Source: JASHVB01 sp035535035 (GTDB lineage: Bacteria; Pseudomonadota; Alphaproteobacteria; Acetobacterales; Acetobacteraceae). Taken from it: a stretch of 64,000 bases of DNA. Each line of letters opens with the position of its first letter. Positions within the stretch are counted from its first letter, which is position 1. A program made the translations under genes and the position numbers. This document shows, in pieces, positions 27,712 to 36,232 of this stretch. The notes under the pieces are model-generated. The model had not been told where the DNA came from. It did not search any database and saw only the letters and a program-made list of their open reading frames with translations. Location of the stretch: NCBI GenBank assembly GCA_035535035.1, contig DATLQW010000125.1, positions 1 to 64,000 of the forward strand, in the 5' to 3' direction.

Positions 27712-30474
27712 CTAATGCGCCGCCGGCTGACCACCCAACTGCTCGAGCAATGGCCGCAGCGCGTCCAGTTCGGCACCAAAACCGGCCCAGTCCCCAGCCT
27801 TCAGGCGTTCTAATGCCAGATTATAATGGTCGAGCGCCGCTCGGGCGCGCGCGTCCGCGGGCCCCGCCGATACGGGTCCGGCGCTTGCGGGCAGGGCGGC
27901 AACCGGGGCGGTTTGCCGGAACAGCGCGGCCAGCGCCTCGGGAAGCGTCTTCTCCATCACCACGCGGTCGCCGTACGCCGCGATCACCCGCTTGAGTTCC
28001 GGCAACTGCCCCGACTCCGCACGGAGATACAGCGGCGACACATACAGGATCGAGTTGTCGATCGGCACGACCAGCAGATTGCCGCGGATGACCCGCGATC
28101 CCATCTGGTTCCACAGCGAGATCTGCTGCGAAATCTCGGTGTTCTGGTTGATCCGCGCGTCGATCTGGAACGGCCCATAGACGAGCTTGTCCTTGGGGAA
28201 CTCGTAAACGATGAGCTTGCCGTACTCGTGCGGATCGCAGCGCGCGGCAAGCCAGGCGATCATGTTCTCCCGCTGGCTCGGCACCATGGGCAGCATGAGG
28301 AAGAACTCGGTGTGCGACTCGCCCGGCAGGCGCATCATGATGTAGTACGGCGTCATCCTGGCGGTGTTGGTGCCATTGCCGTCGGGCGCGGCCGGCTCGC
28401 GGGGAAACTGCCAGAGATCCTCGCGATTGTAGAACACTTCCGGCGTATCCATGTGATAGGCGAGGTACTGCTGGGCCTGGATGTCGAACAGGTCCTCGGG
28501 ATAGCGGATGTGCTTCAGCAGATCAGGCGGCATCGCCGCCAACGGCTTGAACAGGCCGGGGAAGATGCGCCGGTAGGTCGCGATGATCGGGTCGGCCGGA
28601 TCGGCCACATAGAACGTGGCGGTCCCGTTATAGGCGTCGATGACGACCTTCACCGAATTGCGGATGTAGTTGGTGTCGCCGTGCGGCAGCGGCTGGGCAT
28701 AGGGGAACCAGTCGCTCGTGGTGTAGGCATCCTGGATCCAGTAAAGCCGCCCGCCGCTCACCACGATATACGGGTCGCGATCCAGTTGCAGGAACGGCGC
28801 TATCGTCCGCACGCGATCCTGGATGTTGCGATGGAACAGGATTTTGCTCGCGCCGGTGATGTAGCGGCTGAGCAGAATGTTCACGTCGTCGAAATACCAC
28901 GCGAACAGCGTCCGCCAGGCGAGCCCGCCGATCGCCACGCCGTCCGCGCCATCATAGGTGGTATAGACGTTGTCGCTGCCCTTGGGATAGTCGAACTCCG
29001 GCGTGCTGCCCTTGACGATCACGTAGCCGTCGGTGCCCTGGCCGAAATAGATGCGCGGCTGGGTCACCGCGGGAGCCCCGCCGAAGCCGACCGGCGGAAT
29101 GTCCCTCAGATAGAAATTCGGCAGCCCTTCAGTGGATTTCTGGGTGACCGGAGACATCACCACGCCGTTGCCGTGGGTGAACAGCAGATGCAGGTTGACC
29201 CAGGTCTGCGCATTGGCCGACAGGAGCGACGGCGCGAGCTCGCGCGCCGCGATCGTGACCTGCTGATACGAGCCGCCGATGTGATAGCGATCGACATCGA
29301 CATCCAGGAATTTGTAGTAGGTGCGGATCTCCTGCAACTGCGCGTAGGTGTCCATCAGCGGCTGCCAGTCCCACAGCCGGATGTTGTTGACGGTTCCGTG
29401 GTTGTCCTGCAGCGACTGGAAGGTCAGCCCCTGTTCCGCGGGGAACGGCTTCACCACGATCTTCCGCAGGTTGTAGGCTTCCCTTGTGAGGGCGATGTTC
29501 CGCCGGATGTAGGGCGCTTCCAGTTGCAACTCGCTCGGCTTGACATAGAACCGCTCGAACAGCCCGGGGACCACCTCGGCCAACACGAACGAGCCGCCGA
29601 ACACCAGCACCGAGGCCGCGACGGCGGGCCGGTAGATGCGCCGCCGCAGATTGACCCATGCGATGACGGCGGCGACCGCGGCAATGCCGGCCAGCAACCA
29701 GAGAACCGGCAGCACGACATGGACATCGGTATAGCCGGCCCCGATCACGACCCCGTTGTCGTTGTACAGCAGCAGGTAGCGGTCCAGCACATAGGACCAT
29801 GCCTTCACCGCGAAATAGAGTCCCAGCAGGGCGGAGCCGTGCGCGATGGCGGCGGCCGAGACGCGCCACGGCCAACGGTCCGGATTGATGTCCCCATGCA
29901 CGAAATACACCGCCCCGGCCATCACGCTGCTCAAGGCCAGGACCGTCAGCATCCAGTTCTTCAACGCGATGTAGGCCGGCAGCGAGAACAGATAGAACCC
30001 GATGTCCTTGCCGAACAGCGGATCGTGCTGGCCGTACGGCACCTGGTAGATGAACCGCAGGATCAGGTCCCATTGGCCGGTCTCGCCGATGGCGACCGCC
30101 ACGCCGCCGGCAAGCGCGACACCCAGGACGAGCAGGCGCCACGGCAGCAGCGAGGATGCCAGTCCAAACAGCTCGGCCGGGGTCCCGGGCAGTGCCGGTA
30201 CGCCCGTACGGTCCGGGTCGAACGCCGCCGACAGCCGGAATCGCCGCCAGGCGAACCGCAATGCCAGCGCGCCGTTCACCCAGAACAGCAGGCTCGATAC
30301 CGCGAACACGCTGATGAACAGGACGATCTTCGTGGCGAAGACCGTCCAGAAGACGCCGGCATAGCCGACCTCGGAGAACCACGCCCAATCGACCACCAGG
30401 CTGCTGGCGCGCGCCAACACAACGAGGCAGCCCACGATGACGGCGATTGCCACGCCGACGCGTCTTGAGCGCAT
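27712..30474 (-). CDS. UPF0182 family integral membrane protein
   Basis: This 920-aa protein belongs to UPF0182 (COG1615). It has about seven hydrophobic segments in the first 310 residues, beginning VGVAIAVIVGCLVVLA, including VVDWAWFSEVGY and FWTVFATKI. A large extracytoplasmic domain follows with PYIRRNIALTREAYNL and RYPEDLFDIQ, both conserved in the family. The function is unknown. ATG 30474 is preferred over 30498 because GGAGGG precedes it at 4-5 nt. It is monocistronic, bracketed by the palindromic repeats at 27578-27700 and 30579-30614. Confidence 0.88.
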   Translation of the reverse strand: MRSRRVGVAIAVIVGCLVVLARASSLVVDWAWFSEVGYAGVFWTVFATKIVLFISVFAVSSLLFWVNGALALRFAWRRFRLSAAFDPDRTGVPALPGTPAELFGLASSLLPWRLLVLGVALAGGVAVAIGETGQWDLILRFIYQVPYGQHDPLFGKDIGFYLFSLPAYIALKNWMLTVLALSSVMAGAVYFVHGDINPDRWPWRVSAAAIAHGSALLGLYFAVKAWSYVLDRYLLLYNDNGVVIGAGYTDVHVVLPVLWLLAGIAAVAAVIAWVNLRRRIYRPAVAASVLVFGGSFVLAEVVPGLFERFYVKPSELQLEAPYIRRNIALTREAYNLRKIVVKPFPAEQGLTFQSLQDNHGTVNNIRLWDWQPLMDTYAQLQEIRTYYKFLDVDVDRYHIGGSYQQVTIAARELAPSLLSANAQTWVNLHLLFTHGNGVVMSPVTQKSTEGLPNFYLRDIPPVGFGGAPAVTQPRIYFGQGTDGYVIVKGSTPEFDYPKGSDNVYTTYDGADGVAIGGLAWRTLFAWYFDDVNILLSRYITGASKILFHRNIQDRVRTIAPFLQLDRDPYIVVSGGRLYWIQDAYTTSDWFPYAQPLPHGDTNYIRNSVKVVIDAYNGTATFYVADPADPIIATYRRIFPGLFKPLAAMPPDLLKHIRYPEDLFDIQAQQYLAYHMDTPEVFYNREDLWQFPREPAAPDGNGTNTARMTPYYIMMRLPGESHTEFFLMLPMVPSQRENMIAWLAARCDPHEYGKLIVYEFPKDKLVYGPFQIDARINQNTEISQQISLWNQMGSRVIRGNLLVVPIDNSILYVSPLYLRAESGQLPELKRVIAAYGDRVVMEKTLPEALAALFRQTAPVAALPASAGPVSAGPADARARAALDHYNLALERLKAGDWAGFGAELDALRPLLEQLGGQPAAH

Positions 30475-30503
30475 GTTTCCCTCCCGCCCGCGTTTCATCC
30501 CTG

Positions 30504-30554
30504 GAGCGTCTTCGTCCCCAGAGCGCCTTCGTCCCTAAAGCGTCTTCGACCTGC
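30504..30554. repeat. Three tandem 17-nt units
   Basis: The units GAGCGTCTTCGTCCCCA (30504), GAGCGCCTTCGTCCCTA (30521) and a third diverged copy at 30538 follow one another directly upstream of the UPF0182 gene. They may be a regulatory array or simple slippage. Confidence 0.6.
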
Positions 30555-30578
30555 CTGGAAACGCTGACACCGTGCCGC

Positions 30579-30614
30579 TGTCATTGCTTCGTCGCTTCGC
30601 TTCTCGCAATGACA
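30579..30614. repeat. Short palindromic intergenic repeat
   Basis: Ends TGTCATTGC (30579-30587) and GCAATGACA (30606-30614) are inverted, and the interior GCTTCGTCGCTTCGCTTCT matches one arm of the element at 27578-27700 with one difference. It is a partial copy of the same repeat. Confidence 0.8.
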
Positions 30615-30643
30615 AGAGCCTTCCCGGTCAGGCGGAAAACGCC

Positions 30644-30874
30644 CTACCGATCCAACTCCCCCGCCTTCACGCTGGCGATCGCGTTGTTCAGAATTGCCAC
30701 GATCGCTTCATCCGCCACGCTGCGCGACAGCATCGCCAGCGCGCCCCCCAGCAGCGCCGAGGCGATCGACACCCCGTCGATGTTCTGCCCCAGCATGTAC
30801 TCGATCGCCTTGTCCACCACCGCGCCGGCGTGGCCCAGACCGGCCGGAGGTTGATCGTCGGGTCCTGCTTGCAT
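30644..30874 (-). CDS. Small hypothetical protein downstream of the ABC exporter
   Basis: A 76-aa frame starts at ATG 30874, 13 nt after the ABC transporter stop, with a GGGG-type site about 10 nt before it. The predicted protein has no signal peptide and one moderately hydrophobic, Ala-rich helix (SALLGGALAML). I do not recognise a family. The close spacing suggests it is the last gene of the exporter transcript. Confidence 0.5.
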   Translation of the reverse strand: MQAGPDDQPPAGLGHAGAVVDKAIEYMLGQNIDGVSIASALLGGALAMLSRSVADEAIVAILNNAIASVKAGELDR

Positions 30875-30887
30875 CGGTCCGCACCCC

Positions 30888-32741
30888 TTACGCGGTAATT
30901 TCGGCGGCTTCCTGCTCGGCCGCCTGCAACGCCCACATGCTCTCATACAGCCCGCCCAACGCCAGCAGGGCGGCGTGCGTGCCGCGCTCCGCAACGCGGC
31001 CATCGGCCAGCACGATGATCTCGTCGGCATCCACCACGGTGGACAGCCGGTGCGCGATCACCAGCGTCGTGCGGTGCCGCGCCAGACCGCCCAGCGCCGC
31101 CTGGATATCCTGCTCCGTGCGTGTGTCCAGCGCGCTGGTCGCCTCATCCAGAATCAGGATGCGCGGATCCTTCAGGATGGTGCGCGCGATCGCCACCCGC
31201 TGCTTCTCGCCGCCCGACAGTTTCAGCCCGCGCTCGCCCACGCGGGTGTCGTAGCCCTCCGGCAGCCGCATGACGAAATCGTGCACCTGCGCGTGGCGCG
31301 CCGCTTCCTCGATCTCCGCGGTTGTCGCGTCGGGGCGGCCATAGGCGATGTTGTAGCGAATCGTATCGTTGAACAGCACGGTGTCCTGCGGCACCACGCC
31401 GATCGCCGCGCGCAGGCTCTCCTGCGTCACGTCGCGAATATCCTGCCCGTCGATCCGGATGCGCCCGCCGGTCACGTCGTAGAACCGGAACAGCAGCTTG
31501 CTGATGGTCGATTTCCCCGCGCCGGTCGGCCCGACGATCGCCAACTTGCGCCCCGCCGGCACGGTGAAATCCACGCCGCGCAGGATGCTCCGGTCGGGCC
31601 CGTAGCCGAACGACACGTTCTCGAACCGCACCGCGCCGGCCGGCCCGTCCGAAAGTTGCGCCGCCAGCGCCACGGCACCCGCCCGGTCCGTTACCTCCGG
31701 CGGCACCCGCAGCAGCCGGAACATCTGCTCCATATCCACCAGCCCCTGGCGGATCGTCATGTACACCATCCCGAGAAAATTCAGCGGCTGGTAAAGCTGC
31801 ATGAGATAGGTGTTGATCACCACGAATTTGCCCACCGTCATGCTGCCGTCGCGCACGCCGTTCGCCGCCATCAGCATGATCAGCGTCAGCCCGATCGCGA
31901 TGACCATCGCCTGGCCGAGGTTCAGCATGTTCAGCGACACCTGAACCTTCACCGCCGACCGCTCATAGCGCGCCAGCGACGAGTCGTAGCGCGCCGCCTC
32001 ATGCGCCTCGTTGCCGAAATACTTGACCGTCTCGAAATTCAACAGGCTGTCGAGCGCCTTGGACGAAGCGTCGTTGTCGTTGTCGTTCATCGCGCGCCGC
32101 AGCCGGACCCGCCGCGCGGCGAACGCCGCGGTGAAGCCGACATAGATCAGCACCGCCAGCAACGTGACCGCGGCGAAACGCCAGTCGAACAGCCGCCAGA
32201 TGATGGCGGTGACCAGCGTCAGCTCGATCATCGTCGGCACCACGTTGAACACCGCCAGCCGCAGCACGGATTGCATGCCCAGCGTGCCGCGGTCGATCAC
32301 CCGCGCCAGCCCGCCGGTCTGCCGGTCCAGGTGGAAGCGCAGCGACAGCGCGTGCAGGTGGCGGAACGTCCGCAGCGCCAGTTGCCGTACCGCGCGCTGT
32401 CCCACCGGAGCGAACAGCGCGTCGCGCAACTCGCCGAACCCGGCCGAGGCGACGCGCGCCAGGCCATAGGCGACGATCAACGCAAGCGGCAGCACCAGCA
32501 CGCCGCCGCCCCCCGCCGGCGCCAGCGCATCGACCATGCGGCCATAGATCACCGGCACGACGACCGTCGCGCCCTTCGCCAGCACCAGGAACAGCATCGC
32601 CACGGCCACGCGGAATCGCGCGGCGGGGTTGCCGGCCGGCCAGAGATAGGGCAGCAGCGACACAACGGTGTGGATGCCGGAGCGCCGCACGCGCAATGCC
32701 GGCGGCAACTCGGCGGGCGGCGGCGCGGTCATGTGTCTCAT
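30888..32741 (-). CDS. Atm1/HMT1-type ABC exporter (fused permease and ATPase)
   Basis: This 617-aa half-transporter has a six-helix transmembrane domain (about residues 45-340) and a C-terminal ATPase with Walker A GPTGAGKS at 404-411, signature LSGGE at 508-512 and Walker B ILILDEATSALD from 528. The signature NFETVKYFGNEAHEAARYD and the NMLNLGQAMVIAIGL helix place it in the Atm1/ABCB7/HMT1 group. That group exports glutathione-linked compounds for iron-sulfur assembly or metal detoxification across the inner membrane. The second Met (32732) may be the real start. It is divergent from the Nudix gene. Confidence 0.88.
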   Translation of the reverse strand: MRHMTAPPPAELPPALRVRRSGIHTVVSLLPYLWPAGNPAARFRVAVAMLFLVLAKGATVVVPVIYGRMVDALAPAGGGGVLVLPLALIVAYGLARVASAGFGELRDALFAPVGQRAVRQLALRTFRHLHALSLRFHLDRQTGGLARVIDRGTLGMQSVLRLAVFNVVPTMIELTLVTAIIWRLFDWRFAAVTLLAVLIYVGFTAAFAARRVRLRRAMNDNDNDASSKALDSLLNFETVKYFGNEAHEAARYDSSLARYERSAVKVQVSLNMLNLGQAMVIAIGLTLIMLMAANGVRDGSMTVGKFVVINTYLMQLYQPLNFLGMVYMTIRQGLVDMEQMFRLLRVPPEVTDRAGAVALAAQLSDGPAGAVRFENVSFGYGPDRSILRGVDFTVPAGRKLAIVGPTGAGKSTISKLLFRFYDVTGGRIRIDGQDIRDVTQESLRAAIGVVPQDTVLFNDTIRYNIAYGRPDATTAEIEEAARHAQVHDFVMRLPEGYDTRVGERGLKLSGGEKQRVAIARTILKDPRILILDEATSALDTRTEQDIQAALGGLARHRTTLVIAHRLSTVVDADEIIVLADGRVAERGTHAALLALGGLYESMWALQAAEQEAAEITA

Positions 32742-32786
32742 GCCGTGGATGTGGCACGTTGATGGACAGTTTGAAAGGCGATCCGC

Positions 32787-33629
32787 TTGGCGACCGAGTC
32801 ACAAACGTCCAGTTTCCTGCGCCACGTTCGCAGTTGCAACACCGCGACGCTGCCAGGTGAACGCCTGCCGTTTCTGATCGGCGAGGCCCATGTGGGCTGG
32901 GTGCGGCAGCCGTTGGCGCAGGCGCTGGTCGCCTGGCCGGAGGTGGTGCCGGCGGGCGGAAAAATCGTGCTGCGCAACGCCGCCGCGCTGCCCGATATCG
33001 CCCGGACCCTCGCCGCGCGGGGCCACTACCGCTGGCGCAACGAGGCGTTCGACGTGCGCGCCACCCCGGACGGCCCGGCGCTGGCGCAGCTCGACCGCGG
33101 CGCCATTCCGTCCTTCGGGGTCGTCGCGGTTGGCGTGCACGTGAACGGGCTGGTGCGCCGCGCCGGCGGCCTGCATGTCTGGATCGCCCGCCGCGCCGCC
33201 GACAAGCTGCTCGATCCCGGCAAGCTCGACCACGTCACCGCCGGCGGCGTGCCGGCTGGCCTGACGCCGGAGCAAACCCTGGTGAAGGAAGCCGCGGAGG
33301 AGGCGGCAATCCCCGCCGCGCTGGCGTCCCAGGCCCGTCGCGTCGCCACGATCGGCTACGCCATGGAGCGCCCCGAAGGGCTGCGGCGCGACCTGCTGCA
33401 TTGCTACGACCTCGATCTGCCGGAGGATTTCCTCCCCCGCGCCGCCGACGGTGAGGTGGCGAGCTTCGAACTCTGGCCGATCGCCCGCGTGTTCCAGACG
33501 GTGCGCGATACCGACGCGTTCAAGTTCAACGTCAACCTGGTGCTGATCGACCTGTTCCTGCGCCACGGCCTGATCCCATCCGGCGAGGCCGCCGACCTCC
33601 GAACCGCGCTGGACGCCCGTCGCGCCTGA
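32787..33629 (+). CDS. DUF4743 Nudix hydrolase (thiamine pyrophosphokinase-associated type)
   Basis: This 280-aa protein has an N-terminal DUF4743 domain (about residues 1-110) and a Nudix domain with the box GGVPAGLTPEQTLVKEAAEE around residues 152-171. Eukaryotic relatives (TNR3, NUDT20-like) act on oxidised thiamine diphosphates; bacterial ones are usually named only Nudix. The C-terminal KFNVNLVLIDLFLRHGLI is typical of this subgroup. It is separated by 45 nt from the divergent ABC exporter gene. The reaction is inferred from family. Confidence 0.85.
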   Translation: MATESQTSSFLRHVRSCNTATLPGERLPFLIGEAHVGWVRQPLAQALVAWPEVVPAGGKIVLRNAAALPDIARTLAARGHYRWRNEAFDVRATPDGPALAQLDRGAIPSFGVVAVGVHVNGLVRRAGGLHVWIARRAADKLLDPGKLDHVTAGGVPAGLTPEQTLVKEAAEEAAIPAALASQARRVATIGYAMERPEGLRRDLLHCYDLDLPEDFLPRAADGEVASFELWPIARVFQTVRDTDAFKFNVNLVLIDLFLRHGLIPSGEAADLRTALDARRA

Positions 33630-33689
33630 GCGTTCAGGAATTCTTTACCGCGTCGCGGCAGACTGTCCCGCCACGCCGCGGAGACCGCC

Positions 33690-34466
33690 ATGCCCGACGA
33701 CAGCACCAGGAAGGGTCTGCTCGTACCTGGCCTGTTCTTTGGCCTGCGCGATAACCCGCCGGCCCTCGCCGCCTTGCAGACCCTGGCCAACCTGGACGAC
33801 ATCGGCGACCCGCGCAGCCCGTGGTTCATGTCCGACAATCTCATCACCTTCAACCACACGCGCGGGTTCCTTTCCGAGCCGCGCTTCGTCAAGGCGGTCG
33901 TCGCCGCCCACCCCGAGCCGTCCGAGCGTTCCATCGCCTGGCGCACCCATACGCTGTGCTGGGCCGCGGACAGCGCGCTCGCCACGCCCGGCGATTTCGT
34001 GGAGTGCGGCACCTACAAGGGCTACTCCGCCGAGGTGCTCATGCACTTCACCGGGGGCCTGCCGGGCCGTTGGCTATGGCTCTATGACCTGTTCGATCCC
34101 GGTGGCGGTGCGGGCGAGGGCCCGCGGCAGCCCGACCACGCCCCCGGCCTGGCCGATCAGGTACGCGCCCGCTTCCGCGCATGGGACAACGTGGCCGTCA
34201 CCCAGGGCAAGGTGCCGGACGTGCTGGCGCGGGCGGCGCCGGACCAGATCGCCTTCCTGCACATCGACATGAACAACGCCGAGGCGGAGCAAGGCGCGCT
34301 GGAGGTGCTGTTCGACCGCGTGTCGCCGGGCGGGATGATCGTGTTCGACGACTATGGCTGGACCTACTATCGCGCCCAGATGGACGCGGTTGACGCGTTC
34401 ATGGGCGCGCGCGGCCTGAGCGTGCTGGAACTGCCGACCGGCCAGGGATTGGCCGTGAAGCGGTGA
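33690..34466 (+). CDS. TylF/MycF-like class I methyltransferase
   Basis: This 258-aa protein resembles the TylF/MycF macrocin-O-methyltransferase family, which uses S-adenosylmethionine and a divalent metal. Visible landmarks are GDFVECGTYKGYSAEVL (SAM-binding motif, about residues 96-112), YDLFDPGG, LHIDMNNAEAEQGALE (metal-binding Asp residues) and VFDDYGW. Stand-alone copies outside antibiotic clusters are common and their acceptor is unknown. No biosynthetic cluster is adjacent. Transcription ends at a strong hairpin shared with the convergent DUF4167 gene. Confidence 0.82.
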   Translation: MPDDSTRKGLLVPGLFFGLRDNPPALAALQTLANLDDIGDPRSPWFMSDNLITFNHTRGFLSEPRFVKAVVAAHPEPSERSIAWRTHTLCWAADSALATPGDFVECGTYKGYSAEVLMHFTGGLPGRWLWLYDLFDPGGGAGEGPRQPDHAPGLADQVRARFRAWDNVAVTQGKVPDVLARAAPDQIAFLHIDMNNAEAEQGALEVLFDRVSPGGMIVFDDYGWTYYRAQMDAVDAFMGARGLSVLELPTGQGLAVKR

Positions 34467-34470
34467 GCCC

Positions 34471-34507
34471 ACAAACCTCCCCCGCGTGCAGCGCGGGAGA
34501 GGTTTGT
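34471..34507. terminator. Bidirectional terminator hairpin
   Basis: A 16-bp stem with one mismatch (34471-34486 with 34492-34507, 5-nt loop) sits between the convergent methyltransferase and DUF4167 genes. A GTTTGTTTC tail follows on the plus side. It is placed and shaped to stop transcription from both directions. Confidence 0.85.
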
Positions 34508-34508
34508 T

Positions 34509-35030
34509 TCACACCTCGGGCGGGGCGGCGGCGATCGGAATATCGCGCGCCTCCGGCTGGTCGCCCAGGCCGGCGGCACGAGGCTCCTGCTCATCCGAGG
34601 GATCGCCCCCGGACTGGCCATTGTCATCGTTGCCCTGGTACGGCCGCCGCTGCTGGTACTGCCCGTTCCCCGGCTGCTGACCCTGTTGCACCGCCTGATT
34701 CATCGCGTTCAGGATGCGGAAATAGTGCTCGGCATGCTGGAAATAGCCCTCGGCCATCACGCGGTCGCCGGAACTGGTCGCATCGCGGCCGAGTTGCAGG
34801 TATTTCTCGAACAATTGCTGCGCCGTGCCGCGGACCCGGATGTCGGGGCCATTGCTGTCGAACACGTGGTTGCGATTGAGCGGAACACTGCCGGAATGAT
34901 GGCGAATGCTGCCACCACCGCCGCCGCCGCCACCACTGCCGCCTCCTCCACCGCCCCCGCCGCCACCCGGACGATGACCGCGGCCACGCATACGTTTCAT
35001 GTTCATGCTGTTGCCGTCACGCTTTCCCAT
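34509..35030 (-). CDS. DUF4167 domain protein
   Basis: This 173-aa protein has an Arg-rich start, an extreme polyglycine tract (about residues 22-40) and a conserved middle RGTAQQLFEKYLQLGRDA followed by DRVMAEGYFQHAEHYFRI, the DUF4167 signature. The C-terminal part is Gln- and Asp-rich and disordered. In alphaproteobacteria this gene lies almost always beside prmC, as here (211 nt away in the same direction, downstream of hisS-prfA-prmC). The basic, low-complexity nature suggests RNA binding, but the function is unknown. Confidence 0.88.
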   Translation of the reverse strand: MGKRDGNSMNMKRMRGRGHRPGGGGGGGGGGSGGGGGGGGSIRHHSGSVPLNRNHVFDSNGPDIRVRGTAQQLFEKYLQLGRDATSSGDRVMAEGYFQHAEHYFRILNAMNQAVQQGQQPGNGQYQQRRPYQGNDDNGQSGGDPSDEQEPRAAGLGDQPEARDIPIAAAPPEV

Positions 35031-35240
35031 TTGCAGGCAATGCCGGGGAGTGGTGGGGCGCGTTGCTCACCGCATGAGCGCCCCGGGGACCAGTCCCCTC
35101 GGCCTGACTTCGATCCATCGGCGTTGGTTCCGGCGTGCAGTCCAGCCAGTACCGGCCACCCCAGTTAACCGGAGGGCGGCCGAGTCGGCCAAGCTGCCCA
35201 GGATCCGCCGCACCACGGCGATCCCCGCCACAGCCGCAAA

Positions 35241-36167
35241 CTAACCTGCTCCCGCCCCGGTGCCAAACGGTTTCTTCATCCCGGAGGCCGATTGCAGCAC
35301 CATTGCCCGCGCAATGCCGGCCAAATCCGGCCGGGTTGCGGCAAGAAGGCCGGATTCCCCGGCCAGCGCGGCCACCGCCCGGGCCTGGCCGATCCCCAGC
35401 TCCAGCACCGCCACGCCATCCGGCTGCAACAAAAGCGGCAGGCACGGAAGGATCCGGCGATAGGCTGCAAGCCCGTCGGCGCCGCCAGCAAGGGCGCCAT
35501 GCGGCTCATAGCCCGCCACCTCTCGCATCAGCCCGTCGATCTCGGAGGTGGGGATGTAGGGCGGATTGCACAAGATCAGGTCGAACCGCGCGTTCAGCGG
35601 CGCCGCCCAGTCGGCGCACAGGAACGCGGCGCGCCCGGCCAGGCCCAGAGCGGCGGCGTTGGCCGCCGCCAGGCCGGCGGCATCCGGCGAACGGTCGGCG
35701 CCAATCCCGAACGCAGCGGGAAACTCGTGCAGCGCGGAGAGCAACAGGCAGCCGGTGCCGGTGCCCAGGTCGAGGATGCGCTGGGGCGCGGCGCGGTGGG
35801 CGAAGGCCGCGAGCGCGGCCTCGATCAGGGTTTCGGAGTCCGGGCGCGGGATCAGCGTGGCGGGGGAGACGGCGAAGTCCAGGCTCCAGAATTCGCGGTG
35901 ACCCAGGATGTAGGCCAGCGGTTCGTGGCCGGCGCGGCGCCCGATCAGGGCGGGGTAGCCGCCGGGATCGGCCATGGCGCGCGGATCGCGCAGGACAGCG
36001 GCAACCGGAACGCCCAGCGCGCGGGCCAGCAGCAGCCGCGCTTCCAGCCGCGGGTTGCCGATGCCCGCGTCGCGCAAGATTGCGGCGCCGGTGGCAATCA
36101 ACCTCGCCCGCGACGCGGGAGAGGCCGAGACGCGAAGCGGCGAGGCTGAGGGTGATCGGGTCGGCAC
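35241..36167 (-). CDS. prmC: Release factor glutamine methyltransferase PrmC
   Basis: PrmC methylates the Gln of the GGQ motif of RF1 and RF2 using S-adenosylmethionine. The protein carries REFWSLDFAVSPATLIPRPDSE, the SAM motif LDLGTGTGCLLL and catalytic NPPYIPTSEI. The longest frame starts at GTG 36167 (308 aa), but its first 22 residues (SPSASPLRVSASPAS and so on) are encoded by a pyrimidine-rich sequence that also occurs between other genes here. TTG 36101 gives a 286-aa protein that begins at the place expected from other PrmC proteins. It follows prfA by 65 nt, matching its job of modifying that factor. Confidence 0.92.
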   Translation of the reverse strand: MPTRSPSASPLRVSASPASRARLIATGAAILRDAGIGNPRLEARLLLARALGVPVAAVLRDPRAMADPGGYPALIGRRAGHEPLAYILGHREFWSLDFAVSPATLIPRPDSETLIEAALAAFAHRAAPQRILDLGTGTGCLLLSALHEFPAAFGIGADRSPDAAGLAAANAAALGLAGRAAFLCADWAAPLNARFDLILCNPPYIPTSEIDGLMREVAGYEPHGALAGGADGLAAYRRILPCLPLLLQPDGVAVLELGIGQARAVAALAGESGLLAATRPDLAGIARAMVLQSASGMKKPFGTGAGAG

Positions 36168-36232
36168 GCCGCTCCCTCACCCGGCGCTACGCGCTGCCCG
36201 CCGCGGGCCGCAGAGGTCTCTCCGCTGGCATC

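Noticed and set aside
27826..30468. 880-codon plus-strand frame antisense to the UPF0182 gene
   Set aside because: It is a high-GC antisense shadow; the minus-strand frame has family motifs, membrane segments and a ribosome site.
30975..32762. 595-codon plus-strand frame antisense to the ABC exporter
   Set aside because: It is rich in His, Gln and Arg as expected of a GC-rich complement; the ABC motifs are on the minus strand.
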